Source: an uncultured Oscillospiraceae bacterium (lineage in GTDB: Bacteria > Bacillota > Clostridia > Oscillospirales > Oscillospiraceae). From it: a DNA stretch of 36,939 nucleotides. The first letter of the stretch is position 1. Every line of letters begins with the position of its first letter. Position numbers and translations under genes: made by a program. The stretch covers positions 1 to 36,939 of the forward strand of contig CAJULJ010000030.1 of NCBI GenBank assembly GCA_910587395.1, in the 5' to 3' direction. Positions 1-8,454 of this stretch are shown in pieces. Under the pieces are notes generated by a model that did not search any database, was not told the origin of the DNA, and worked only from the letters and a program-made list of their open reading frames with translations.

Positions 1-858
1 GCCGCGCCCGCCGCCGCGCCCACCGCCGCGCCGGAACCCGAGCGCGACCTCAACCGGAAGATGAGCCAGGAGGAGATCGAGGCGATGCTGGCGGGCGGCA
101 TGCCCGCCGCGCCCCAGCCGGAGCCCGAGCCTGAGCGCGACTCCAACCGGAAGATGAGCCAGGAAGAGATTGAGGCAATGCTGGCAGGCGGCACGCCCGC
201 CGCTCCCGCTCCCGCCCCCTCCGGCGGGGACAAGAAGATGAGCCAGGAGGAGATCGAAAGGATGATGGCCGGGATGAACAGCGAGTCCTCCCCCGCGCCG
301 ACATCCCCACCCCAGCAGCCGGCCGCGCCTCAGCAGCCTGCGGGCGCGCCTGCCGCTCAGATGGGGCAGCCGGGCCAGATGCCGATGATGCCCTATCCTC
401 CGATGCCCGGTTCGGACGGACAGATGCCCAACGGCTATATGGGCTACCCGCCCATGTACTATCCGCCCTATCCCTACCCCTATCCGCCCCAGCCACAGCC
501 TGAGCAGGCTAAGCCAGAACCCAAGGTCATCGCCACCAAGCCCGTGCACATGGAGCCAATGGACCCCGTGGCTCAGTTGGGCAAGGAGCAGGCCCAGAAC
601 CTGGACCTCATCATGGAGGTGCCCCTCCAGGTGACGGTGGAAATCGGCCGGGCACGGCGGAAGGTCCAGGACATCCTGGAGTTCGCCAAGGGTTCCCTGG
701 TGGTGCTGGATAAGCTGGCGGGCGACCAGGTGGATCTGTTCGTCAACGGCAAGTGCATTGCCCGGGGCGAGGTGGTGGTCATCGAGGACAACTTCGGCGT
801 CCGCATCACCGAGATCGTCCAGACCCCCGGCATCGAGATGCTGGCAACCGGCAAATAA
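1..858 (+). CDS. fliN: Flagellar motor switch protein FliN/FliY, 5'-truncated by window edge
   Basis: C-ring (switch complex) subunit that helps convert CheY-P binding into a change of rotation. The frame is open to base 1, so the N-terminus is missing. The last ~85 residues (bases ~601-846) are a clear FliN/SpoA domain, with LDLIMEVPLQVTVEIGR, a KLAGDQVDLFVNGK segment and ARGEVVVIEDNFGVR. Upstream are three copies of an MSQEEIExMxAG peptide (bases 61, 154, 238) resembling the CheY-P docking peptide at the N-terminus of FliM and FliY (LSQxEIDALL). Between the third copy and the SpoA domain lies a ~105-residue Pro/Gln/Met/Tyr-rich, probably disordered linker (bases ~280-590). A CheC-like phosphatase domain, which would make this a true FliY, is not in the visible part and could lie upstream. 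First gene of the fliN/Y-cheY-fliO-fliP order. FliN/Y family is certain; the exact subtype is not. Confidence 0.93.
   Translation, partial: AAPAAAPTAAPEPERDLNRKMSQEEIEAMLAGGMPAAPQPEPEPERDSNRKMSQEEIEAMLAGGTPAAPAPAPSGGDKKMSQEEIERMMAGMNSESSPAPTSPPQQPAAPQQPAGAPAAQMGQPGQMPMMPYPPMPGSDGQMPNGYMGYPPMYYPPYPYPYPPQPQPEQAKPEPKVIATKPVHMEPMDPVAQLGKEQAQNLDLIMEVPLQVTVEIGRARRKVQDILEFAKGSLVVLDKLAGDQVDLFVNGKCIARGEVVVIEDNFGVRITEIVQTPGIEMLATGK
61..276 (+). repeat. Tandem in-frame repeat of a CheY-docking-like peptide in fliN/Y
   Basis: Three in-frame copies start at bases 61, 154 and 238, with periods of 93 and 84 bases. Copies 1 and 2 share MSQEEIEAMLAGG exactly; copy 3 is MSQEEIERMMAGM. The linker ending in PEPERDSNRK before copy 2 is matched by PEPERDLNRK just before copy 1 (bases ~31-60), so at least one more unit probably lies left of the window. 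The repeat is seen directly; the docking function is inferred from similarity to FliM/FliY N-termini. Confidence 0.9.
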
Positions 859-943
859 GGCCCCGCACATCGGGCTGGCCGCATAAATCCGCCCTGGCAG
901 ACAGCTGGGCGCACAACATAAAACAAAAAAGGATGGATCAACC

Positions 944-1312
944 ATGGCTAAGAAAATTTTGTTAGTGGACGACGCCGCATTCATGCGCAAGATGATTATG
1001 GACACCCTAAGCAAGAACGGCTACACCGAGCTGTTCGAGGCCGTTGACGGCGCCGACGCGGTGGAGAAGTTCAGCGAGATCGGCCCCGATCTGGTCATCA
1101 TGGACATCACCATGCCCAACATGGACGGTTTGGAGGCCCTGAAGGCCATCCGCGCCAAGGACGGCAGCGCCAACGTGGTCATGTGCTCCGCCATGGGCCA
1201 GGAGTCCATGGTTATGGACGCGGTCCGCTCCGGCGCCAAGGACTTCATCGTTAAGCCCTTCAAGCCCGACCGCGTGCTCAAGACCGTCACCTCCATTCTG
1301 GGCGCGCCCTGA
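944..1312 (+). CDS. cheY: Chemotaxis response regulator CheY
   Basis: Single-domain receiver of 122 residues that carries the phosphoryl signal from CheA to the flagellar switch. All receiver landmarks are visible: acidic pair D9-D10, phospho-acceptor D54 in VIMDITMPNMDG, switch S82 in VVMCSAMG, and K104 in FIVKPF. There is no output domain. It lies between fliN/Y and fliO, the position of cheY in the Bacillus/Clostridia fla/che operon, which supports a motor-binding CheY rather than an unrelated regulator. The start at 944 gives the standard MAKKILLVDD N-terminus; a modest purine-rich site (AAAAAAGGATGG) precedes it. The next gene begins 5 bases after its stop. Confidence 0.95.
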   Translation: MAKKILLVDDAAFMRKMIMDTLSKNGYTELFEAVDGADAVEKFSEIGPDLVIMDITMPNMDGLEALKAIRAKDGSANVVMCSAMGQESMVMDAVRSGAKDFIVKPFKPDRVLKTVTSILGAP

Positions 1313-1317
1313 CCGGG

Positions 1318-1725
1318 ATGCCCTTTCGCAATTTTTCCCTCGCCCTGTCCCAGAACACCACCGCGCTGGACAACATCCTTTCGCTGATGGGGCTGCTGAT
1401 CTGCGTGCTGGTCGTCATCGTGCTGGCCTACCTGTTCACCAAATACGTGGCGGGCCGCAACGGCAGCTTTCTGGGCGTGGGAGGCGGAAACGACCGGTTC
1501 AAAGTGCTCATCCGCCTGTCTCTGGGGCGGGATCAGTCCCTTGTGCTGGTCCAGGCAGGGGAGCGTTACCTTCTTTTGGGCGTGGCCCCCTCGGGGGTAT
1601 CTCTGGTGGCGGAGCTGACCCAGGAGGAGTCTCAGGCATTGTACGCGCCCCCCTCCGACCAGCCGGCTCCCCCCAGCTTTGGGGAGGCGCTGCGCACCGT
1701 ACTCAAGCAAAAGAAACCGAGGTGA
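1318..1725 (+). CDS. fliO: Flagellar export apparatus protein FliO (FliZ-type)
   Basis: Small membrane protein of 135 residues that helps assemble the FliP-FliQ-FliR export gate. One hydrophobic segment (residues ~20-41, LMGLLICVLVVIVLAYLFTKY) is followed by a soluble domain with the family pattern FKVLIRLSLGRDQSLVLVQAG and YLLLGVAPSGVSLVAEL. The C-terminus is short and basic. Position between cheY and fliP matches fliZ/fliO in Firmicutes. The start is only 5 bases after the cheY stop and has no good Shine-Dalgarno sequence, so translation is probably coupled to cheY. FliO is poorly conserved; the call rests on topology, the soluble-domain pattern and synteny. Confidence 0.85.
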   Translation: MPFRNFSLALSQNTTALDNILSLMGLLICVLVVIVLAYLFTKYVAGRNGSFLGVGGGNDRFKVLIRLSLGRDQSLVLVQAGERYLLLGVAPSGVSLVAELTQEESQALYAPPSDQPAPPSFGEALRTVLKQKKPR

Positions 1726-1732
1726 GGATGGG

Positions 1733-2413
1733 ATGCCGACCGACAGCTTGATCAACATCAACGGCGACAGCGTACAGACCCTGGAAATCCTGTTCCTCAC
1801 CACCATAATCGCCCTGCTGCCCTCCATTCTGGTGATGATGACCTCCTTTGCGCGGTACATCATCTCCCTGTCCTTTCTGCGCACCGCCATGGGCACACAG
1901 CAGACCCCGCCCAATGTGGTGCTGGTGGGCATCGCCATGTTCCTCACCCTGATCACCATGAATCCGGTGCTGGAACAGATCCAGACCGAGGCATGGGAGC
2001 CCTACCGGGAGCAGGAGATCACCCAGGAGGAATTTTTGGACCGGGCGGGTATCCCGCTGAAGGAGTTTATGGTCCGTAACACCCAATTCAACACCATTCG
2101 GATGTATTGCGATATGGCCCATGTGGATGTCCCCGCGGACAACGAGGCGTTTGATGAGGTCGTGCTTGACCTGCCTCTGCGGATCATCATCCCCTCGTTC
2201 ATGACCACGGAGCTGCAAAAGGCGTTCTATACGGGACTGCTGCTGTATCTCCCCTTCCTGCTCATCGACGTGGTGGTCTCCTCCACGCTGATGTCCATGG
2301 GTATGGTCATGCTGCCTCCGGCCATGATCTCCACCCCCTTTAAGCTGCTCTTATTTGTATCCGTCAACGGCTGGAACCTGATGTTCTCCTCGCTGGTGCA
2401 GGGCGTCAGATAG
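1733..2413 (+). CDS. fliP: Flagellar export gate protein FliP
   Basis: Core subunit of the type III export gate (five FliP with FliQ and FliR form the pore in the plasma membrane). About 226 residues with the family hallmarks: SILVMMTSFARYIISLSFLR, GTQQTPPNVVLVGIAMFLT, the segment IPLKEFMVRN, then IIPSFMTTELQKAF and MGMVMLPPAMISTPFKLLLF near the C-terminus. Four membrane segments are expected. The ATG at 1733 is chosen because GAGGTGAGGATGG precedes it and it follows the fliO stop by 7 bases; an in-frame ATG at 1679 would overlap fliO and add 18 polar residues not typical of FliP. From 1733 there is no cleavable signal peptide of the enterobacterial kind. Confidence 0.95.
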   Translation: MPTDSLININGDSVQTLEILFLTTIIALLPSILVMMTSFARYIISLSFLRTAMGTQQTPPNVVLVGIAMFLTLITMNPVLEQIQTEAWEPYREQEITQEEFLDRAGIPLKEFMVRNTQFNTIRMYCDMAHVDVPADNEAFDEVVLDLPLRIIIPSFMTTELQKAFYTGLLLYLPFLLIDVVVSSTLMSMGMVMLPPAMISTPFKLLLFVSVNGWNLMFSSLVQGVR

Positions 2414-2447
2414 ACAGCGGCCCCACCCCTGAAGAAAGGAGCGCGCT

Positions 2448-2708
2448 ATGGATACCGGACAGGTGGCCGACCTGCTGCGTGACGCGATCGGCGTGGTTCT
2501 GAGGATCTCCACCCCTATGCTGCTGCTGAGCATGATCGTAGGCGTGGTGGTGGCTATTTTTCAGGCCGTCACTCAGATCCATGAACAGACCATCGGCTTC
2601 GTTTTGAAGCTCATCGTGGTCGGCGGTGTGCTCCTCATGGCGGGCGGCTGGATGATGGACACTCTCCTGGACTTTACCCGTCAGGTCTTTACCCTCATCG
2701 CCAGCTAG
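2448..2708 (+). CDS. fliQ: Flagellar export gate protein FliQ
   Basis: 86-residue membrane protein of the export gate. Two hydrophobic helices (about residues 17-40 and 50-72) form the usual helical hairpin, and the conserved AIFQAVTQIHEQTIGFVLK loop sits between them. Length matches the family (about 85-90). A good ribosome site, AAAGGAG (2435-2441), lies 6 bases before the ATG. It sits between fliP and fliR as in nearly all flagellar export operons. Confidence 0.96.
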   Translation: MDTGQVADLLRDAIGVVLRISTPMLLLSMIVGVVVAIFQAVTQIHEQTIGFVLKLIVVGGVLLMAGGWMMDTLLDFTRQVFTLIAS

Positions 2709-2723
2709 CCGAGGAAACAATCC

Positions 2724-3488
2724 ATGTTTGATTTTCCACAGCTGACGCTGTTTTTGTTCGTCACCGCCCGGGTCAGCGGATTTGTCCTCTTCAATCCCAT
2801 CCTGGGCCGGACCAATATCCCTGCCCCCTTCCGCTCAGGCATGGTGATCGTGCTGTCCGTCTTTGTGACGTCGATGTCGGAGCAGCAGCCTCCCCAGCCC
2901 ACGGGCATCGCGGATTTCGCCGTGTTCATGCTGCTGGAGATGGCCATTGGCTTTCTGCTGGGCATGGCGGTGAATATTTTCTTCTATATCCCCCAGATGG
3001 CCGGCTCCATTATGGATACCCAGATGGGTATGACCATGAACCAGATGTATGATCCGGGTTCCTCGGCCAACATGTCAACGACCGGGCAGCTCTTGAACAT
3101 CCTCATGCTCCTGCTGTTCTTCACCGGGGGAGGACATCTCACCCTGCTGCGGATGTTTCTCACCTCAGAGGAGGTCGTGCCCTTTGGCCACGTGTCCATC
3201 GGACTGCCCGCCTACAACCTGCTGCTGGAGCTGTTCATTGAGTGTACCGTGTTGGCCATCAAGCTGGCCATGCCGGTCCTGGTGGCGGAGCTCATCGCCC
3301 AGGTAGGAATGGGGGTGCTGATGAAGGTCATCCCCCAGATCAATGTGTTTGTAATCAACATTGATTTGAAGGTCCTCATCGGCTTTGCGCTGCTGCTGAT
3401 GCTGATGATCCCCTTCAGCGAATACCTGCTCCAGGTGGAACTAGCTATGCTCAACGCGCTGCATGATCTTTTGACCCTCACCGGGTGA
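2724..3488 (+). CDS. fliR: Flagellar export gate protein FliR
   Basis: Integral membrane protein (254 residues, several hydrophobic helices) that completes the FliP5-FliQ4-FliR1 pore. Family landmarks seen are TARVSGFVLFNPILGRTNIP near the N-terminus, AGSIMDTQMGMTMNQMYDP in the middle and the C-terminal IPQINVFVINIDLKVLIG. GAGGAAA before the ATG is an adequate ribosome site. After its stop come 108 non-coding bases, starting with a T-rich stretch but without a hairpin, before flhB; no promoter could be recognised there. Confidence 0.96.
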   Translation: MFDFPQLTLFLFVTARVSGFVLFNPILGRTNIPAPFRSGMVIVLSVFVTSMSEQQPPQPTGIADFAVFMLLEMAIGFLLGMAVNIFFYIPQMAGSIMDTQMGMTMNQMYDPGSSANMSTTGQLLNILMLLLFFTGGGHLTLLRMFLTSEEVVPFGHVSIGLPAYNLLLELFIECTVLAIKLAMPVLVAELIAQVGMGVLMKVIPQINVFVINIDLKVLIGFALLLMLMIPFSEYLLQVELAMLNALHDLLTLTG

Positions 3489-3596
3489 TTTCTTTTGTTT
3501 TTTTCCTTTTAAAAAACCACAGTACGTTTTCACTGACATCCCTTCCCCTACCCTTCTGAGGAATGGGACCGCACCGCGCCAAAGGAGGGACAGACG

Positions 3597-4667
3597 TTGC
3601 CTGAGGGGAATAAAACAGAAAAAGCAACACCAAAAAAGCGACGGGACGAACGAAAAAAAGGCAACGTCTTTATGAGCCGCGACGCGGTGGCGGTGGCCGG
3701 TCTGCTGGGCACCTTCGTCATGCTGTGGCTGCTCACCGGCACCTATGCGAAGGAGCTGGGGAATTTCATGACCCTGTGCCTCGCCACAGTGGCGGAGGAA
3801 CCCAGGGACGCGACCAGCCTGGCCGGTGAGATGTCGATCCAGGGTATTATGGTCGTCGTAAAAACGGTGGGGCCCATTGTGGCTATCGCCATCTTCTGTG
3901 CGGTGGCGTCCACCTTCGCCCAGACAGGCTTTTTGATCACAACGGAGCCTCTCAAGCCGAAGCTCAGCAAGCTCAACCCCATAAACGGCTTCAAGAAACT
4001 GTTTTCCCTGAAAAGCCTTGTGGAGACGCTGAAAAACCTTATTAAGATCAGCATCCTGATGGTCATTGTCTATCTGAGCGTCCGGGATATGTTTCTGGAA
4101 AGCTTCAATTACCTGTATACCGACCTTCCCGCCTCCGTCACCCATCTGATCGAGGTAGCCACAGGCATGATCGTGCGCATCTGCATCGCTTTTGTGGCGG
4201 TTGCCGCCATCGACTTCTTCTATCAGCGGTGGGATTACGAAAAGAATATGATGATGACCAAAGAGGAAGTCAAGGAAGAGTACAAGCAGATGGAAGGCGA
4301 CCCCAAGGTAAAGTCCAAAATCAGGCAGATCCAGCAGCAGAGAGCCCAGCAGCGCATGATGCAGCAGGTCCCCGGAGCCGATGTGGTCATCCGTAACCCC
4401 ACCCACTTTGCCGTGGCCCTGCGCTACAAGCCGGGTATTGACGACGCCCCGGTGGTGCTGGCCAAGGGTCAGGACTCCGTCGCTCTGCGCATCGTCCAGA
4501 TCGCGGAGGAGAACAAAATTTCCGTTGTCGAGAATGTCCCTCTGGCCCGGGCGCTGTACGCCCAGGCCGAGCTGAACCAGCAGATTCCTCCGGATCTGTA
4601 CGATCCGGTGGCCAAGGTGCTGGTGTATATCTTCAAGCTGAACGACAAGCAGCAAATTGTAAAGTAA
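3597..4667 (+). CDS. flhB: Flagellar export switch protein FlhB
   Basis: Export-gate protein that switches secretion from rod/hook to filament substrates through autocleavage of its cytoplasmic domain. 356 residues: a basic N-terminus with the typical KTEKATPKKRRDERKKGNV pattern, four hydrophobic helices (about 31-50, 84-108, 147-166, 183-208), then a cytoplasmic domain carrying the autocleavage motif NPTH at residues 267-270. The start is TTG at 3597, chosen because AAAGGAGGGA (3581-3590) is ideally spaced and the protein then begins with the conserved N-terminal pattern. FlhA follows after 69 bases. No frameshift or missing key residue. Confidence 0.97.
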   Translation: MPEGNKTEKATPKKRRDERKKGNVFMSRDAVAVAGLLGTFVMLWLLTGTYAKELGNFMTLCLATVAEEPRDATSLAGEMSIQGIMVVVKTVGPIVAIAIFCAVASTFAQTGFLITTEPLKPKLSKLNPINGFKKLFSLKSLVETLKNLIKISILMVIVYLSVRDMFLESFNYLYTDLPASVTHLIEVATGMIVRICIAFVAVAAIDFFYQRWDYEKNMMMTKEEVKEEYKQMEGDPKVKSKIRQIQQQRAQQRMMQQVPGADVVIRNPTHFAVALRYKPGIDDAPVVLAKGQDSVALRIVQIAEENKISVVENVPLARALYAQAELNQQIPPDLYDPVAKVLVYIFKLNDKQQIVK

Positions 4668-4736
4668 GCCCTTTGGGGCCCCGCAGCGCCGACCTTCATT
4701 GCGGCGACGATGCTCCGGCAAAGGAGGTGACCACTT

Positions 4737-6842
4737 TTGCTCAAACGCATTTTGGACAATACCATAGCGCTGTTTGTGGTGATCGTGGTCATGTTCCTGT
4801 TCATCCCCCTGGCTCCCTGGCTGCTGGACATCCTGCTCATCGTCAATCTGGGCCTGTCCGTCATGATCCTGATGATCACCATGAACATCTCGGAGGCGCT
4901 GGATTTCTCCATCTTCCCCTCCCTGCTGCTCATTACCACCCTGTTCCGGCTGGGCATGAACGTGTCCAGCACCCGAATGATCTTGACCACCGGCGACCCC
5001 GGCGTGGTCATCCGAAATTTCGGCAACCTGATCACCCAGGGCAACATCGTGGTGGGCTTCGTCATCTTCTTTATTATCGTGCTGGTGCAGCTCATCGTCA
5101 TCACCAAGGGCGCGGAGCGCGTGTCCGAGGTTGCCGCCCGCTTCACCCTGGACGCCATGCCCGGCAAGCAGATGGCCATCGACGCCGACCTGTCCTCCGG
5201 CCTCATTGACGAGCAGCAGGCACGTCAGCGCCGGGAGAAGATTCAGAAGGAGGCCGATTTCTACGGCGCCATGGACGGCGCCACCAAGATCGTCAAGGGT
5301 GACTCCACCATGTCCATCATCATCACCCTCATCAACCTGATCGGCGGCATTATCATCCGCTTCGTGATGGAGGGCGGCGATATCATGGAGGTCATGAACA
5401 CCTACGCCATCCTGACCATCGGTGATGGCCTGGTGTCCCAGATCCCCTCCCTGATGATCTCCACCGCCACGGGCATGATCGTCACCCGTTCCGTGTCCGA
5501 CGGCAGCTTGAACGCGGACGTGATGGGCCAGTTCATGTCCCAGCCCCGCGCCTTCACAACCACCGGCGTGATCCTGCTGCTCATGTCTGTCATTCCCGGC
5601 ACGCCCACCATCCCCCTGCTGTTCGGCGGCGCGGTAATGGTTGGCGGCGGGTTCTTCCTGACCCGCTGGATGGCCGCCCAGCAGCAGGCGGCGGTGGCCG
5701 CCGCCCAGGTCCCCGAGGAATCCCCCGAGCTGGCGGCTCCCAGCGAGGGCGACTACTACAAGGACATCAACAACGTGTACACCCTGCTGTCGGTGGAGCC
5801 GGTGGAGATGGAGTTCGGCTACAGCCTGATCCCTTTGGTGGACGAGACCCACGGCGGCAAGCTCATCAGCCGCATCGTCATCTTCCGGCGGCAGTACGCC
5901 CAGGATATGGGCTTCGTCATCCCCTCCATCCGCCTGCACGACTCCTCGGCGCTGGGCACCAACCAATACGCCATCCGCATCAAGGGCGAGGTGGTGGCTC
6001 AGGGCGAGATTCTGGTGGATTACTATCTGGCGCTGGAGCCGCCCAATCCCTTGGGGGAGATCGACGGCATCGAGACCATCGAGCCCGCCTACGGCATCCC
6101 CTCCCGGTGGATTCTGCCGGAGAACAAGGAAATGGCCGAAATCTACGGCTACAACGTCATCGATCCCCTGTCCGTCATGCTGACCCATTTGGCGGAGACG
6201 GTGAAAAAGCACGCCTACGAGCTGCTGAATCGTGCCGAAACCATCCGGCTGGTGGACAATCTGAAGCAGCACTCTCCCGAGCTGGTGGAGGAGGCCATCC
6301 CGGCCATTATCCCCTATTCCAAGCTGGAGAAGCTGCTGCGCAACCTCCTTCAGGAGGGCGTGCCCATCAAGGACCTGGCCACCATCGTGGAAACCGCCGC
6401 CGATTCCTTCTCCCAGGGAAGAGATCTGGACATGACCACCGAGCAGGTCCGCGGCGCGCTGGCCCGCACCATCACAAGGCGGTTCTGCGAGGACGGCCAG
6501 CTGCGGGTCATCACCCTGGACGCCGAAGTGGAAAAGCGCATCATCTCCTCTCTCACCCGCAACGAGCAGGGCGTGTATCTGGCAATGGGCCCCGAGCTGA
6601 TGCAGTCCATCATCTCCCAGCTGGCTGAGCACCTCAAAAAGTTCGGCGACCTGTCTCAGACGCCGGTGATTCTGGTCAGTCAGGTGATTCGCGGGTATTT
6701 CAGCCGGATGATCACCCAGTTCTACCCCCATGTGTACGTGCTCTCCTTCAATGAGATCACCAACACCGTGCAGATTCAGTCCCTGGGCAACATCACTGCC
6801 GAGGCGCCCATCATGGCACAGCGAAGGGCGGTGAACACATGA
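4737..6842 (+). CDS. flhA: Flagellar export protein FlhA
   Basis: Nonameric export-gate component, proton-driven motor and docking platform for chaperone-substrate complexes. 701 residues, normal for the family. The N-terminal ~310 residues hold about eight membrane helices and the conserved LFRLGMNVSSTRMIL; the FHIPEP-family signature region follows (ARFTLDAMPGKQMAIDADL, then KEADFYGAMDGATKFVKG-like, here KIVKGD). Residues ~330-701 form the cytoplasmic platform that, in the family, receives FliS, FliT and FlgN complexes, all encoded in this window. Start is TTG at 4737 with AAAGGAGGTGA just upstream. Its stop overlaps the sigma-factor start by four bases (ATGA). flhF and flhG, which normally follow flhA in Firmicutes, are absent here. 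Confidence 0.97.
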   Translation: MLKRILDNTIALFVVIVVMFLFIPLAPWLLDILLIVNLGLSVMILMITMNISEALDFSIFPSLLLITTLFRLGMNVSSTRMILTTGDPGVVIRNFGNLITQGNIVVGFVIFFIIVLVQLIVITKGAERVSEVAARFTLDAMPGKQMAIDADLSSGLIDEQQARQRREKIQKEADFYGAMDGATKIVKGDSTMSIIITLINLIGGIIIRFVMEGGDIMEVMNTYAILTIGDGLVSQIPSLMISTATGMIVTRSVSDGSLNADVMGQFMSQPRAFTTTGVILLLMSVIPGTPTIPLLFGGAVMVGGGFFLTRWMAAQQQAAVAAAQVPEESPELAAPSEGDYYKDINNVYTLLSVEPVEMEFGYSLIPLVDETHGGKLISRIVIFRRQYAQDMGFVIPSIRLHDSSALGTNQYAIRIKGEVVAQGEILVDYYLALEPPNPLGEIDGIETIEPAYGIPSRWILPENKEMAEIYGYNVIDPLSVMLTHLAETVKKHAYELLNRAETIRLVDNLKQHSPELVEEAIPAIIPYSKLEKLLRNLLQEGVPIKDLATIVETAADSFSQGRDLDMTTEQVRGALARTITRRFCEDGQLRVITLDAEVEKRIISSLTRNEQGVYLAMGPELMQSIISQLAEHLKKFGDLSQTPVILVSQVIRGYFSRMITQFYPHVYVLSFNEITNTVQIQSLGNITAEAPIMAQRRAVNT

Positions 6843-7681
6843 GCGCCAATCTGGCCCAACGGCAGTACACCGAGGCTGAGATTGAGTCCATGTCCACCGA
6901 CCACCTGCTGGCTCTCTACAAGCAGACCGGGGACGAGGAGCTGAAATGGCCTCTGGTGCTGCGCTACGAAGGGCTCATCAAAAGCGCGGCGCTCCAGATC
7001 CGCGGCGTGTACAGCAGCTTCGCCCAGGTGGACGACATCGTCAGCGAGGGCATCCTCACCCTGCTCAGCTCCATCGACAAGTTTGACCTGGACAAGGGGA
7101 TCAAATTTGAAACCTACGTGGCCAAGCGCATCCGGGGCATGGTCATTGATCTGGCCCGGAAGCAGGACTGGCTGCCCCGGAACATCCGGCAGCGGGCCAA
7201 GGAGATCGATACCGCAGTATCTCACCTCGCCAACGAGCTGGGGCGTTTCCCCACCGACCACGAGGTGGCAAGCCACCTGGGCATCCCCACCGACAAGTAC
7301 CAAAAGGAGGCCGCCAGGGTGGCGCTGAGCAACACCCTGTCCCTGGACGCGCTGATGGACGCCAGGGATCTGGAGGGCTATCGCTTCGAGGTGTCCACCG
7401 AGGACCCTGCCGTCCAGCCCGAGACCGTGCTGGAGGACCAGGAGCTCCAGGAAACGCTGGCCCAGGGCATCGCCTCCTTACAGAAAAATGAACAGATCGT
7501 TTTGTCCCTTTATTACGAGAAAAACCTTCACATGAAGGAGATCGCCCAGGTGATGGGAGTCAGTGAGCCCCGCATCTCCCAGATCCACTCCCGCGCCATC
7601 CAGAAGCTGCGGGAGCACATGGGCGCATACATGAACAGCGAGGCCCCCAAAAAATCATCCAAAAAACGGAAGAAGGCATGA
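6839..7681 (+). CDS. sigD: RNA polymerase flagellar sigma factor (sigma-28, FliA/SigD)
   Basis: Directs transcription of late flagellar and chemotaxis genes. 280 residues with sigma-70 region 2 (VDDIVSEGILTLLSSIDKFD, FETYVAKRIRGMVIDLARKQDW), region 3 (IRQRAKEIDTAVSHLANELG) and region 4 with a helix-turn-helix (NLHMKEIAQVMGVSEPRISQ, then IHSRAIQKLREHM). The compact layout and the LPRNIRQRAKEID segment are typical of FliA/SigD/WhiG. A lysine-rich tail (KKSSKKRKKA) ends the protein. Start overlaps the flhA stop, implying translational coupling. Two promoters matching the sigma-28 consensus are present in the window (upstream of fliD and flgM), and its anti-sigma factor FlgM is encoded at 32693-33010. 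Confidence 0.96.
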   Translation: MSANLAQRQYTEAEIESMSTDHLLALYKQTGDEELKWPLVLRYEGLIKSAALQIRGVYSSFAQVDDIVSEGILTLLSSIDKFDLDKGIKFETYVAKRIRGMVIDLARKQDWLPRNIRQRAKEIDTAVSHLANELGRFPTDHEVASHLGIPTDKYQKEAARVALSNTLSLDALMDARDLEGYRFEVSTEDPAVQPETVLEDQELQETLAQGIASLQKNEQIVLSLYYEKNLHMKEIAQVMGVSEPRISQIHSRAIQKLREHMGAYMNSEAPKKSSKKRKKA

Positions 7682-7687
7682 TTCAAG

Positions 7688-8443
7688 ATGTTCAAGGGCT
7701 TTTATAACCTGACCTCCGGCATGTACACCCAGCAGAAAAATCTGAACGTGGTGGGCAACAACCTGGTCAACATATCCACCGCGGGCTTCAAGCAGAGCCG
7801 GTACACCGCCAGCACCTTTGACGACGTGATGTACACCCGGGTGGGCAACAAGGAGAAGCTGTATACCGACATCGGCCGGCAGAGCTATATCCGGGCCAAC
7901 AGCGACATCTACGTGGACTACACCCAGGGCGTTCCCGAGCCCACTAACATCCCCCTGGACTTTGCCATCATGGGGGACGGCTTCTTTGCCATTCAGCGGG
8001 AGGACGGCGACACCGTCTACACCCGGGCGGGCAGCTTCTCCCTGGACGAGGAGGGCTACCTGTGCTTCCCCGGCACAGGCTATGTGCTCAACCCCGAGGG
8101 CGAACGCATCCAGCTGCGCACCGACAAGCTGAATGTGGACCAGATGGGTAACATCTTCAACAAGGACAACGGCGGCTACCTGGGCACCGTGGGCGTCTAC
8201 GGCTTCGAGGACCTGGAGCAGCTGGAGCACAACGACGCGGGCTTCTTCACCGGCGAGGGCGCCGAGGCTGTGGAGAACCCCTATATCCTGTGGAAGTACC
8301 TGGAGCGGTCCAACGCCGACATGATTCAGCAGATGACCGAAATGCTTACCTGTCAGCGGGCGCTGCAAAGCTGCGCCACAGTGACCAAAATTTACGATGA
8401 GGTCATGGGCCACACCGCCAGCGACGTGGGCCGGATGGGATGA
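7688..8443 (+). CDS. Flagellar hook-basal body rod protein (FlgF/FlgG family, FlhO-like position)
   Basis: Axial protein of the distal rod, exported by the flagellar type III system. 251 residues. The N-terminal rod motif is clear (LTSGMYTQQKNLNVVGNNLVNISTAGFKQSRY, read in two parts: residues 8-27 and 28-39), followed by the central FlgE/F/G-type segment DFAIMGDGFFAIQREDG and YTRAGSFSLDEEGYL, and a C-terminal helix with SNADMIQQMTEMLTCQRAL. The pair with the next gene resembles flhO-flhP of Bacillus, which are flgF/flgG relatives. I cannot separate FlgF from FlgG by sequence alone. It starts 6 bases after the sigma-factor stop. Confidence 0.88.
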   Translation: MFKGFYNLTSGMYTQQKNLNVVGNNLVNISTAGFKQSRYTASTFDDVMYTRVGNKEKLYTDIGRQSYIRANSDIYVDYTQGVPEPTNIPLDFAIMGDGFFAIQREDGDTVYTRAGSFSLDEEGYLCFPGTGYVLNPEGERIQLRTDKLNVDQMGNIFNKDNGGYLGTVGVYGFEDLEQLEHNDAGFFTGEGAEAVENPYILWKYLERSNADMIQQMTEMLTCQRALQSCATVTKIYDEVMGHTASDVGRMG

Positions 8444-8454
8444 GGTGAAATGAG

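Noticed and set aside
3441..6731. Very long minus-strand open frame (about 1096 codons) across flhB and flhA
   Set aside because: It is antisense to two certain genes, His/Asp/Gln-rich as expected for the complement of GC-rich membrane-protein codons, and has no family resemblance.
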